64,000 bases of DNA from Muricea muricata (Eukaryota; Cnidaria; Anthozoa; Malacalcyonacea; Plexauridae): the NCBI GenBank assembly GCA_963855995.1, contig OY979724.1:1124858-1188857 (forward strand), in the 5' to 3' direction. Positions 1 through 11,765 of this stretch are shown here, piece by piece. The position numbers were made by a program, and so were the translations under genes. Under the pieces are notes generated by a model. The model searched no databases, was not told the DNA's origin, and was given only the letters and a program-made list of their open reading frames with translations. Every line of letters starts with the position of its first letter. Position 1 is the first letter of the stretch.

Positions 1-3000
1 GTGAATAAGTAGAAGTACTTGTACTACATGTATAAGTACTTCTACTTAGGTGGAAGTGGCACTTGGGGAGCTGGCCGGGGTAGGGGGATTTTTTTTATTC
101 AATTTCTCAATTCCCATGGGAATTGAATTTTTAATTAAAAAGGGGTCACAAGTAAATTTTGTAAACAATTTATTGAAAAAATTTGTAAAGATTACATACA
201 ATTTGAATAACAATAAAAAGAGATTAACTACCACACATTGTACTTATTAAAATAACAACAGAAGAAAACAGAACATGGCAGAGAGAACAATAACACAAGT
301 GAATGAACAAAGTCCTAAAAAACTTGGGTCTTTTCAACGTAAGTAAATGTTTATACTTCAAAATATATTATAACAATGAAACAACTTGAAGTGATAAATT
401 TTGAGAGTTTTGCAAAAGTTTACCCAGCATATAACGAGTTGTTTCACAATTACAAAGAAAAACATGTGGCTCAAAACATGCAACTGATAGAGATGACGAG
501 AAGGCTTAACAAGTCTAAGTAGAAAGGTTTTCAAAAGTTAGTCACATTTTTATAACCATTTGTAACTACCCTGTCAACTCTCCCAGTGGGAAGAACCGGA
601 GTACCCGGAGAAAACCCACGAGTTTTGGCGGAGCGTTGACCAACGCTTTTTCAAATACAGCCAGCCTCACAGAAGAAAGGTATTTTTGTCAAAAGAAAAA
701 TATCATTTTTAATCAATTGTGCTTTTATAAGTCAGAAAAAATACATGCACGAATTACCAACGAATTTTGATGGCTTTGAGACATGTAACGTGGGCACATA
801 ATTCTTCCTAAAAATACTTTTTTGTACTCGAAACAACCCTTCAAAACGTCGAAAAACAACGAAGAAACGATTTTTTTATAAATTCCAAATTGACCAAGCT
901 GTAATGTTCGGAGCCACATTTTTCTTATTGCGTTTCTAACCTGACAATGTGAAATGCACTAAACATTGCTACCTTTATTTTTTTTAACAAAAAATTCAAA
1001 AATACATAGAATAAAAACCAAGCATTTTTAGAATATTGTGTGTAGCACGACATTTTTCAGAAACCAATCTCTTACACTTTTCTTTGCATAACAGTGCATG
1101 CGATCTATTTTTCGCAAAAAAATACAAAGAAAGTCTCAGACATCTCATTTTTCTGGTGGGCACAAGAACAGAAGCTTTTTGTTCAAATTGTGATAATTTA
1201 TTTGAGATAACTTTGGGCAAAATTCTATTTTTCATTGAAAACAGCCGAAAAATCAATGCTTTGGCTTTGCCCAGCAACTAATGAAGTCACTCGATAGTGA
1301 AGTTGCTTTATATACAATTGATAGTTTCAGTGTTAAAGAGACCAAAATAAAAGTAGAAATACATAACTTAGATTGATCTTGGATTGAAAAGTAAAAAATT
1401 TATTCGAAGAATCAATTTAAATTTAGTCTTTTTGGAAGGTACCATTGTCAGGTTAGGAACATATCTCTTTGAAGTATAAATTCATCTTTACTTACTTGTT
1501 GAAAAGACTATATTCAAGAGCCATGTAAACCTGTTTTCTTATATTATTATTACCACGCAAGTATTACAAAGTGGAATATTTGAAATGTAAACTTGAACTG
1601 AAGCAAAGGAAATGCACATACAAATTCAGAAATATTTCAATCGCCAAAATACAAATTCACCACAACCAAACAATATAAAAAGTTCCAGTAGGCAATATGT
1701 TGTAATTTTAATTAAGAAACTTATAAAGTAATAAATCATACAGGAAACACAAAAGAAATCATTTTCTCATCTTACAGAATCGGTATTTTCAAAATCACTT
1801 TGCTATAGATCTGATGTATAAAATTGACGAGTTTCACAAGCCATTTACAACATTCGCATCTGTGTATGTCAGATATCTCGCCTTCAGCTTGGGTTTGTAT
1901 ATCCGATACAACCCGGTCACTTGTATTGTAAATAGTACAAATCAAAATTGTTATCAAATCAAAGTCTCAAACTAATTTAAATTATTCTACTCCATATAAT
2001 GCCAGACAGTTTTACTTTTTCTCAGGAAAGACCTTATGTTCAACAAGGTAAATTTGGCATGTTAATTAAGAAGTCTGTAAAATTTGAAATTGCATAGTAT
2101 CAACTAAAAGCTTCATGTGACTTAAAACTTTTTCAAGTCGATGTAATACGAAGAACTCTGGTAAAGTATTTACTGTATCCAGGCATCAATAGAAAACTTT
2201 AAAATTAAAAATTGTAGTTACTTATACTTATTATTGGCCAACATCTGTACTGCTTGTTTATCTAGAAAATCTGGCATACTGTCAATTTTTTTAGTCCAAG
2301 GAAACTTTTTTACTCTTAAATTCTTACATCCGCCACATCTTTTCTTTGCTAATAAAAAGAGCCCACAGAATTTATTTGGCAAGTTGTGGTTTTCTTTTTC
2401 ATTTAAGATATGTAATTAATTGATAAAGTTAAAGAACAACTGCATCAGTTCATCTCAATTCCAAACAAGTTCCACTTTGTAAACAAAAGACAATATGCTA
2501 GCTTATTTTGTCCTTAATAAGTAGTTCATCTTAAAGTTTGAAAGTCAACATTCTAGTACAAAATCACAAAGTCTGTATCTAAGATAAATTACCAGTAGTA
2601 TAAAATATTACAAAGTATTTTTTTAACTTTAAAGGGTCCAATATAACATTGAGAACTATTGTGATTTTCAAATGAACTTTCCAAACTTTCAAATGAACAC
2701 TCAAAGCCAGCTTAAACAAAAGATGATTGAGATAGTAAACCAGGAAATAACATAGGTGTTGTAGTTTTTATCAAAAATATGATATAGTGCATATAACAGA
2801 AACATTTCAATTAAAAAGTAGAAATATATTTCCTGTGGTTAGTTTTAATTGCTATATATATTGAAATTTTAGTATAATAATGGATGTTTTTGTTTCTGGC
2901 AAAGTCACCTCAATCTCCTTATGTTTAACCAACATTACAAAGTCAAATAATGACAAACACGAATGATTAAACACAAATTTATATTTTAATGGGTAAAAAT

Positions 3001-3729
3001 AAATATGTCCAAATTAGTATAATCATGCATATAGGTCTAGTAGGGTACCAATTTTTAGAAACAGAATTGTGTTGTTTAGAGGCATAACATATAAAATTGC
3101 TAGATTTGATATTTCAGTTTTTTAAGAAAGCCTTTTGTATGTGTTTTCATGAACTCTTGGGCCATAATTCAATTGATTTGAACCAAATAAGATTCTAACT
3201 TTCTTTTAAAACACAGTTCATCATTATTTGACTTTTTCTAAGATTAAAATGCTTCTGGAGCACATGAGATTCCACGGTATGTGTACCCACAAAATAATCG
3301 TCAAATTAGGTGAGAATGAAACCGTCATGTCCAAAATTATATTGTCCCAAATTGTCCCATATTCAATATTGTACATGCAATATTCCAATACCTTTAACAA
3401 TTTCATTTTTCATAATCTGCCAGTTGTTGAGAGGAGGTTAAGCATTTTGTCGATCTACAAACAAATTTCAAAGAATTCTATTGAAGATAGATAACTGAAA
3501 TGGTAAACAAACTGCAAAAGATAACAATGCAAGTGGTTGTGTAAAAACTAAAGACCACGTAAAGTCGGCCATTCTGTACAGTGTTTGGATTTGACAGTTT
3601 GAATTTCAATTGCCTCAAGAAAAGTCTAAAAGGCATTAAAAACATAACATTCCTTGTTCTTTTTTAACCTCCCGACCTTGCACGACTCCCACATCCTGCT
3701 CCGTCTCCTCCTATCCACCTCCCATCCTC
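1..3729. other. Intergenic AT-rich DNA, no gene recognised
   Basis: No exon with recognisable protein similarity was seen on either strand. A short hairpin lies at about 7-50, where AAGTAGAAGTACTT pairs with AAGTACTTCTACTT. The longest open frames (996-1277 minus, 1036-1281 plus, 3228-3494 plus) are low-complexity, overlap one another on opposite strands and lack convincing splice contexts. The rest is A+T-rich sequence with occasional homopolymer runs. Confidence 0.6.
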
Positions 3730-4237
3730 AAGGCCCTGTCACACGGTGCAATTTTTCTTGCACTTGTAACTGCTCCGTCTCCTTCTCTATCCACCTCTTA
3801 CCCTTAAGGCCCTGTCACACGGTGCACTTTTCCTTGCATTCACCGTAGCAAAAAAGATGGCGACATGTCGATTTTACCAGAATGCATTGCAGGTATTAAG
3901 AAAGAATACGTGGGAAAAGATGACAAGAAGCAAAGCTACTGGATTGAAATTTTAACACAAGTGTGAAAATAACCTATTGTCTTCTGTCTGTTCTTCAAAA
4001 GACGTTAATTTGCCTTTTTAAACAATTTCAGACTGCCATGCACTCTGGTAAAATCGACATTTGCCATCTTTTTTGCTACAGGGAAAATCTACTCTTAAGT
4101 AAATTTGTGACAAATGTTTGGTACGTTAAAAAACCCCAGCAAACTGTGATGGAAACTTGCATTTGCCAATTTTACATCTCCCAATAGTAGAATTGCATTT
4201 CAAGTTGCAAGAAAAATTGCATTGTGACAGGACCTTT
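3730..4237. mobile_element. MITE-like element with ~30-bp terminal inverted repeats
   Basis: The left end begins AAGGCCCTGTCACACGGTGC followed by AATTTTTCTTGCA. The right end (about 4195-4237) is its imperfect reverse complement, with GCAAGAAAAATTGCATTGTGACAGGACCTT. The left terminus is itself tandemly duplicated: a second AAGGCCCTGTCACACGGTGC starts near 3806, so the element may truly begin there. No transposase frame is present, so this is a non-autonomous copy. The superfamily cannot be assigned from the ends alone. Confidence 0.7.
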
Positions 4238-5546
4238 ATTCTCCAGTGTTCCCGCCAACCTGCTCCCACCATTAGATGGAAAGTCCTTTTTTCACTACAT
4301 TTTAGTAATTAGGCTACCCCCCTCCTCTCACAAGTCTGTAATCGCCTGACGAAATCAATTGGTCGACAGTCCAAGGCATGTTTTGTAATCGAAATTCACA
4401 AAATTAAAATTAAATTGCCTTTTTTCAATAAATTTGAACCAGAACCAACTCTATACATAGAACTGTCTCAGCATACTTTCTTCGACAATCTCAACAATTC
4501 AAGACCTCATTCAGTTTCTATAGCGGATTTCATGGTATTATTATCGAACCAACTTCAACTGAAAACGGTAGCCTTAATCTTACATGCGACCATAGCCATG
4601 CTTGGAAAGCACAAACTTACAATACTCGAAAATTGTACTTATTTCCAGTCTGATCTCTCAAAAATCGATCTCTATGCACAATCTAAGTACTTTGCTACAA
4701 ATAATGATAGAAAATAAAGCATATTACCTTAAAACAAAGTTAGGATGCATGAAAATTTAGAGGACTTTCAAGGAGCAAAATCTTCGAGCTAGAGAAAAAT
4801 TTTGAAAAAATAGTATTCGGAAAATCTTCGAGCAGCGTCGGAAACCGACGAATTCCGAGGAACGCCGAAACTACCACTTTGTGTCGACATGCTCCGAGCA
4901 AGTTCCTTGTTCCTGATTCAGAAGAAGCTGTATCACAGATCAGATATATACAGATAGGGAACTCGCACTCAATAACCTCAATTTTTGTGTCCCCGTGCTC
5001 AAGTCATTCCACGCGCCACGCAAATTGCTCTGGCAAGTGTCGTTCGTCGTGTTTTCAGTCAAAAGCATAGGAAAAACGCCGTTCAAAAGTACAAAAATGA
5101 ATATTTTTGCGAAGTTCCTTCACCGATCTTCATTTTGTATGTATGTAGATATTTCAGTAGAATTTGCGTTTGATTCTTGTGTAGAAATTTCTAAATTTCC
5201 TTAAAAGTAGGAATAAACCAGAAAATGACGGAAACACGCTCTCAAAACTTCACCGCGACACATCGCTGGAATTTGTCGTTTTAAAGCATTTTGCATGAGA
5301 ATCTTTGCACGTAAAACCTTCTTGCGGTTTAGATGTTCTAGCATGCACGTTTAAATGCGTGTTTTGTTGACACATTTCGCTAGAAATTGAGTTTAAACGC
5401 CGTGTTTAGGTCGGCTCACGCGGTTTGTGCCAGCGGTATCACCCATGAGCGCTGCACCGACTTCTGACACCGAAAAAAAATAAAAAAAAAAAAAAAAACA
5501 GAAACGGGGCGAATTTAAAACTCCGCCTCGCCTACGGCAGGCGGAG
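4238..5546. other. Intergenic DNA, nothing assignable
   Basis: Open frames at 4415-4717 and 4879-5204 (plus) have no recognisable similarity or splice context. GC-rich runs such as CGTCGGAAACCGACGAATTC near 4835 form small local hairpins. An A-rich tract of about 30 bases lies at 5471-5500, directly before the palindrome cluster, and could be a remnant poly-A tail of a retrotransposed fragment. No gene is supported. Confidence 0.5.
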
Positions 5547-5791
5547 TAATAACTAGATTGTTGTGAGAACTATAAAGTTGTGAAATTCTATGGGGTGGTA
5601 AGGGTGGCGGGGTGGTTAGTGGGATTAGTTTGAACTGTAAGTACCAATTACTAGATATAAATTTAGTAAAGTTAATTAGAACTGTTGGTGATTGGTACGT
5701 ACAGTCATAACTAATCCCACTAACCACCCCACCACCCTTACCACCCTTAGAATTTCACAACTTTATAGTTCTCACAACAATCTAGTTATTA
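5547..5791. repeat. Palindrome 1 of nested foldback cluster
   Basis: The left arm runs from TAATAACTAGATTGTTGTGA at 5547 through GGTGGTTAGTGGGATTAGT. The right arm (about 5708-5791) is its near-perfect reverse complement, from ACTAATCCCACTAACCACCC to ATCTAGTTATTA. The centre is near 5669 with a loop of roughly 70 bases. No coding capacity is seen. The right arm abuts the second palindrome and shares its last bases with it. Confidence 0.85.
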
Positions 5792-6126
5792 CGGTTACTG
5801 TTAGGTAGGTAAGTCTATCTGACATGCTCAGAAGGTAACTCTAATCTACTATAGTTAGTACACTAGAGTTACCTTGGTTGAGTAAAGTAACTCTAGTCTA
5901 CCTTGGTAGTTGACTGCATGGAGTTACGTTAGTTAACTAAGGTAGAGTTAACTCAGATAACTTAGATAACTCTACCTTAACTAACGTAACTTCATGCAGT
6001 CAACTACCAAGGTAGACTAGAGTTACTTTAGTTAACTAAGGTAACTCTAGTGTACTAACTATAGTAGATTAGACTTACCTTCTGAGCATGTCAGATAGAC
6101 TTACCTACCTACAGTAACCGTAATAA
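5786..6126. repeat. Palindrome 2: ~165-bp arms, near-perfect
   Basis: The sequence from 5786 (TTATTACGGTTACTGT) to about 5950 is repeated in reverse complement from about 5957 to 6126 (ACAGTAACCGTAATAA), with a loop of only about ten bases. Each arm also contains shorter repeats of GGTAACTCTA and GTTAACTAAGGTA, giving hairpins within hairpins. A partial direct copy of the palindrome 1 left arm follows at 6121-6230 (TAATAACTAACGAAC, then GGTGGTTAGTGGGATTAGTT). This layout is typical of a foldback transposon cluster or of secondary insertion into an older foldback element. Confidence 0.85.
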
Positions 6127-6309
6127 CTAACGAACAGTGAGAGCTATAAAGCTACGAAAACCGGTAGGGGTGGAAATTCAAATAGTCGGGGGTGGTTAGT
6201 GGGATTAGTTAGAACTGTAAGTACCTGTACAAATTTATATTTAGTATACTTACCTCTGCTAACTATACTAAGTATAGTTCGTGTATATCAGCTAGTGCAC
6301 ACTCATCTG

Positions 6310-6345
6310 CCTCCAGGAATTGAACCTGGAAACCTAATTAGGTCC
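6310..6345 (-). repeat. tRNA T-arm-like sequence, possible SINE remnant
   Basis: On the minus strand, CCAGGTTCAATTCCTGG reproduces a tRNA T-stem-loop, with a five-pair stem and a loop containing TTCAATT, the pol III B-box pattern. No matching D-arm or acceptor stem was found at the right distance, so this is not a functional tRNA. A SINE remnant or chance hairpin are both possible. Confidence 0.2.
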
Positions 6346-6629
6346 ACTCTAATTAGGTCCCCTCCAGGGGCATTTTTTTTTTCTACCAACGTAGTACTAA
6401 GGTTTACAGGCGTGACATAACAAAATATAGTAGAAAATATCATAATGCACCACCTCTATGTTTTCGAGTGCTTTTGACTGCAACTACCGGCATTGAAACG
6501 AAAGCTGAACTGACAGAATAAAATCAACAAACTTACTTTCCCACTCTCTTTGGATCGTCGTGACTTCGTTTGGCCTCGTTTTATCATGCTGTTTATGGTT
6601 TCATCTGGTAAAATAGAGACCTGCAAAGT

Positions 6630-6765
6630 CACCTATTTTCAAACGCCTTTTGCAGCCTAGGATAGCGCCCTTTTAACCTTGTTTTAGTCAACATTATCAT
6701 CTAGACTTAAAACAGGGTTAAAAGGGCGCTATTCTACGATTGAAATCAGCGTTTGAAAATGGGTG
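6630..6765. mobile_element. Short hairpin MITE
   Basis: The ends CACCTATTTTCAAACGC and GCGTTTGAAAATGGGTG are inverted. Internally, GATAGCGCCCTTTTAACCTTG pairs with AACAGGGTTAAAAGGGCGCT. Almost the whole 136-bp unit folds into one hairpin. It has no open frame. Confidence 0.7.
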
Positions 6766-6882
6766 AATTTTTTGGCTCATGCATGAATATCAATGGCGAC
6801 CTTCAACTTGCCTTCAAAGAAAGAGTCCACTGATTCTGACTATCGAGCCACCTTAAGAAAGCTCTTGCATGCCGGGTTTTTT

Positions 6883-6976
6883 GTAGCCTGATCTCACTCA
6901 GACACTGTTTATGGACTCTTTTTTTGGCTTTGGCTAAGCTTACACGAGTCTACAAAGACTGTCTGAAATCAGGCTA
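6883..6976. mobile_element. Short MITE with inverted ends
   Basis: GTAGCCTGATCTCACTCAGACA at the left is matched by TGTCTGAAATCAGGCTAC at the right, giving about 18-22 bp imperfect terminal inverted repeats around a ~55-bp core. It lies just upstream of the SPSB3-like gene. It is non-coding. Confidence 0.6.
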
Positions 6977-7537
6977 CTTTTTTTCGGAAACAACTCTAGA
7001 TAATTCTTCGTAGGACATACGAAAACAAAGAGACGTTAGGCACTAAATTACACTCAAAGTTTCCCCCCACAAGCTTGCCATATTTGATTGGTCATTGATC
7101 AATCTAGTACAAGTGGTATACAAAATATTAAGTGCCCCATTAGGAAGAACTACTTGTCCAATATTCTGGCTCTTTCCGAATGTCAACATGAATCTAGAAT
7201 CTCATTCCAGCAATTGTATTAAAATTTAAACCGTTTCAAGTACTGGATATCTTGTTTGCATAGAAAATGAAAATCAATCGAAAATTCCAAATTTTTCGCG
7301 TGACCAATCGAATCACTAAGTATTCGGTAATTTCTTAATTGAAACTTAAATCCATTCTAATTTATTCTTGTACCGCCCACATTTCCAAATAAGGCAAACG
7401 ACAACAATACAAGCAGCAAACTCAGTTCGCTTGCTTACACAAAAATATACACGCGTGACAACACAATTTATGTTGCCTAGAAAGCAGTGTAGAACGTCCG
7501 TCTGTGTAGAAACCATACCAGACATTATCGTTGATCA

Positions 7538-10500
7538 ATGAAGACTTTATCTGCCGCGGCGAACGCTAATATTTTAGCTCCAAAAAGTATACGAGATGAA
7601 CCAGGGCCAAATTTAGATACAGCAATTGACAATGCCAGAAGCGCAACATGTAGCAAAGAAGAATCGACGACTTACGGTGGGTATTGTTTATGAAATTAAG
7701 ACGTATCAACTGTGGGGTAATATGTGTTTTCTATCTTCTTTGTGTCATTATTTCGTACCGTACGTCGATGCATCAGTATATTTTATGTATTCCCAAGCTA
7801 TTTATGAATAATACTATAGTAAATATGTATCAAAAAGTCGAATACCGAAAAAAAGGAGGATATGATTTTAAAGCGGGCATATTGCCACATCTTTTTGAAG
7901 AAATACTTCCCTATAATACTCATCTTTTTCACGCGGTTCTCAAATAAACCGTGGGAAATTCTTGTTGAATAATACTTCCAACAAAGCCTGCGTTTAAGAC
8001 AGATTTTAGACGGCTGACACACAAACCACGACAGCTCATTGTAGCCTTAAAAAACTGGTAGAAAAATTTTGTAACAAGGCGGATGAAATAATCGCAAACA
8101 TGCTGGCAGATAAGAGAAATTGTTGGGGAACTTTCTTCTCTAACAACGCATACAAGCTAAAACAAACGGAAAATACACCCTGAACCTTATTTTTTTAAGC
8201 AGGTTGCATTTTTGTTATGTAAATACATGCAAATACTGCAGGAAATCTTTCCAGAATGTCAGATTTTTAATCGGTATTTTGCATTTCTTTGTCAATGTCC
8301 ATATTGTTTTCCCTTTCAAAATGTTTTTTTAGTTTTATTGGTGTCATTTCTGACAACAGACGTCAGCTCGACTCATGTGATGCGCCTCTATTGCTTTGTT
8401 GTGCATCGAATTCAAACTTTCGTAGCAGGTGTTTAACGCTTTCTTGCTGCATTCACAATTTCCACATACCGCAGCTCTTGAAAGAGTAAATACCACTAAA
8501 TGCCTATTTAATTTAAGTGTCTACGTGCAAGGTGTCTGGATGGAATAGTCGAGACTTTACTGGCAGAGTATTAAATGACATAGTTGACGTAACAAAGCCT
8601 GTTGCGGCTTGTTCATGTACTAAGAGAAAACAAAATTTCACTTAACGAAATTGAATTTGTCGCAGTTGCATTTCTACAGAACTACACTTGCACTTTGATG
8701 TTAACATGCACGCAGTACCCTTACATCCCAGCTTAAAGGAGAACAAATAAGTCCAGAAGGGCAGTCAAACCAAATAAAGCCTTTCTTTTACCGGTCTGTG
8801 GCAAATGTTTAATACATCCATTGTTCGTTTTGTACCTATTTTGTTCAACTCCAGCCACTGTAGTCCATATAGTTAACAGTCAATAGTCTTCAAAAAGGTA
8901 TCCACCGAATAGGATAGAAATTCAGACATAAAAACGACGTCTAAGATGAAAAAAGTAGTGTAATACACAACTTCATGTTGCCAACTGATGTCAGTGGCGC
9001 CACGAAGAATTACAAATTGCTGCTTCAATAACGACATTTTATGAATTAAATAACGTACGTATTTCTCTTAAATCGATATTAGTGTAACTTTGAAGATCTT
9101 TTCCCCCGGTAAGCTTAATAAACCATGCATTAATTGTGGTAGAGTCAAAAAATATTGTTATAAATAGACACAAGTGTTACACGTTCACTTTGTCGTTCAT
9201 GTTTCTTTATCGATTTCAGAATTCGTAAAATTGACCAATCACAGCGAAGCACAAAAGTTCTAAACATTTGCCACAGACCAGCTTTTATAAGACTCCGACT
9301 GTTGATCATCAACAGATTAACTTGATTACACCCTTATTTCGGTAATAATTCCGTGTTCTAATATAAATCTTAATCCAAGCCCTAATCCAAACACTAATCC
9401 TAACCAGCATTTTATTTGTCAAGTTTTAACTTTGATGGATTGAAGATTAATTTCGCATACTGAGAACACGGAATTAGTACCCCTATTTCTTATGCATGCC
9501 CCAGATGTCACATTTGTCCCCCTAATCTTAATCTATTCTCATTGTGTTTTAACAGAACGGGAATGTTGTTGGACGTGGGACACACATTCAATGTCCGGTT
9601 CCATTACCCTCGGTAATCAGGACGAAGTATTGTTTCACCCAGACTATAGCTGTGGAACAGCAGCCATCCGAGGTGAAGAACCATTCGAGCTTGGGTCTCA
9701 ACATTACTGGGAGATTAAAATGACAAGTGCTGTCTATGGAACTGATATGGTAAGACGTGACCCTATGCACCATGTTGTATTATTACGTATGTAGAGAAGA
9801 CAAAAGGGAATTGTTAAAAGAAAGGAAAAAAAGCAATAAAAATTAGAAAGAGATGAAGAAATAGTAAGATGGAATGAAGGAGCAAGAGAAGAGACATGAA
9901 TTGATGTTTGAAAAATAGAAGTAGAAGAGAAACATAGGGGGGGGGGATTACAATATGAAATAAATGATTGAAATGAAAAGAAAGGGCTAAGAAAATTGCC
10001 TGAAACAGCTAAACTAACACTTGTGTGACAATCTTTCTAGGAACAAACTACAGACTGACAGAACTGGCAACAAACTAAACCAAACTACATTACAAAAAAC
10101 TTTGACAAAAGCGGTTTGTATAGCAAGTGGCGAACGACAGGTTAACATGCGAGAGAGATCTTGTTTGAAAGCTAGACAACTTGAGCCCAACATCTAGAAC
10201 AACATTGCTATACAAAAACAATGTTACTTTTTAAGTGCACACATAGCTTTTGGATATGTAACATATTTGTGATATTCCGGACATTTTAGGAGAAAATGTA
10301 AGATATATTCTAAACAAAAAATACCATACTCAATATTCATGGTCTTTTTTGTTCCATAAGGTGGCACGATTAGTCAGAATTCATTAGGAGTTTTATTTTT
10401 TCACCATAAATAATACTGTATACTTGAGCTTTAAGTTAGGTCTCTGGACAGCTCTAAACCACTGTTCTCTCTACAACACAAAAAGTTTCTTCAAAGTTTG

Positions 10501-11249
10501 CCTGTACATATGAATCATGTGTCCTGTTTGAATTCTATGAGCATAAACTACACATCTTATCAATGACAACGATGTCTTAATGTCCATTGTTTTGTGCTTC
10601 AAAAATAAGTGAAACAACGTCAGTTTCTTTTTCTAAAATAATACGTTGTACTAAATTTTACAAATATGTTAAATCCAAAATGACTGCATACATGTGCAAT
10701 TAAATCATGAGCTATTATTGTTATTATTAATAATAACATTAGTTATTATTGTTTGTTTGTTAGATGGTTGGCATAGGAAGCAGTGCGGTGGACTTCCACA
10801 ACTCAAGGACGACCTTCACTAGCTTATTGGGCAGAGATTCAGAGAGTTGGGGCCTTTCTTATCTTGGTACGATTCAACATAGAGGAATAATGAAACAATT
10901 TACATCCAAGCTGGAACGAGATGACACAATAGGCCTACATCTGGATATGTGGCATGGCACACTCAGTATCTATAATTCTGGGAAACGATGTGGTATTGCA
11001 TTTCGCGGACTACAAAATAAAGAACTCTATCCTATGCTTTCGTCGACTGCTGCTCGTACAAAAATGAAACTGGTTCGGAGTTCTAGCTTGCCTACAACTC
11101 TACAGTATTTATGCTGTGCAAAAATTGGAAGCCAAATTTCAGGCATAAAGGACTTAGAGGAACTACCCTTGCCTCCAGGAATGAAAAGATACTTAAGTAA
11201 ACACATGGCATGGGTTTTACAGACAAAGAGTAGTCAGAATTCAAAATAA
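7538..11249 (+). CDS. SPSB3: SPRY domain-containing SOCS box protein 3 (SPSB3-like)
   Basis: SPSB3 is the substrate-recognition subunit of a Cullin-RING (ECS) ubiquitin ligase: its SPRY domain binds targets and its SOCS box contacts Elongin B/C. I assemble three exons: 7538-7676, 9556-9749 and 10764-11249. Splice sites are ACG|gtgggt, aacag|AA, ATG|gtaaga and gttag|ATG, and phases close for 272 residues. An in-frame TGA at 7532 lies directly before the chosen ATG. SPSB3 hallmarks visible are [22 protein letters not shown] and VYGTDM (exon 2), then [39 protein letters not shown] and LQYLCC (exon 3), with a C-terminal LPLPPGMK...MAWVLQ segment like the human SOCS region. It is shorter than human SPSB3 (355 residues), mainly in the divergent N- and C-terminal parts. 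Residues encoded by exon 1 are not conserved, so that exon is less certain than the others. It converges tail-to-tail with the next gene. Confidence 0.9.
10362..10570. repeat. Partial copy of the GGTGGCTCGATAGTC repeat family
   Basis: In intron 2 of the SPSB3-like gene, AAGGTGGCACGATTAGTCAG and the following ~200 bases align with the reverse complement of the element at 24054-24455. They share AATTCATTAG, CTTGAGCTT and TTTCTTCAAAGTTTG at the same spacing. Only one end is recognisable here, so the copy is truncated or decayed. Confidence 0.6.
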
Positions 11250-11765
11250 GCTTTTCTAAATTTCAGTGGGGAGGGAAAATACTAATATACAGAAACATGC
11301 ATTGGCAGGAGATTTGTAAATACAATATACATTGTACATAAGGTTTGTTGTTTAAATATTATCATCATAGAAAATATAATGTCTATTTCTGGTGCAACTA
11401 TGTATATTGTTATACTTGAACATGTTTTTCTCATTACAGCTTAAAATGTTTGGTTTAAGTTTTGGTTTTATTAAAAAAACATTTTTATACAGGCAATATA
11501 ATTTAACATTTATTGAATGCAGAAACACAATTTTGGTACAATTTACAAAAAGTCCAAATATCAATCAAAATTCTTAATCTGTTGAAGCCACAATCGTGTG
11601 CACATTATGATGAGATTAATGCTAGTTTGTGCATTAGTGCTAGTTCATCATACTTCCAATACATGCTGAACAATGTACTGCATTTGGGCACCACCTCCTC
11701 ACAGCTTTTGAGGAGACTGCACAGCCACCCACCAAAGACCAGCGCAATCTTCAAGTCTTTAATTG

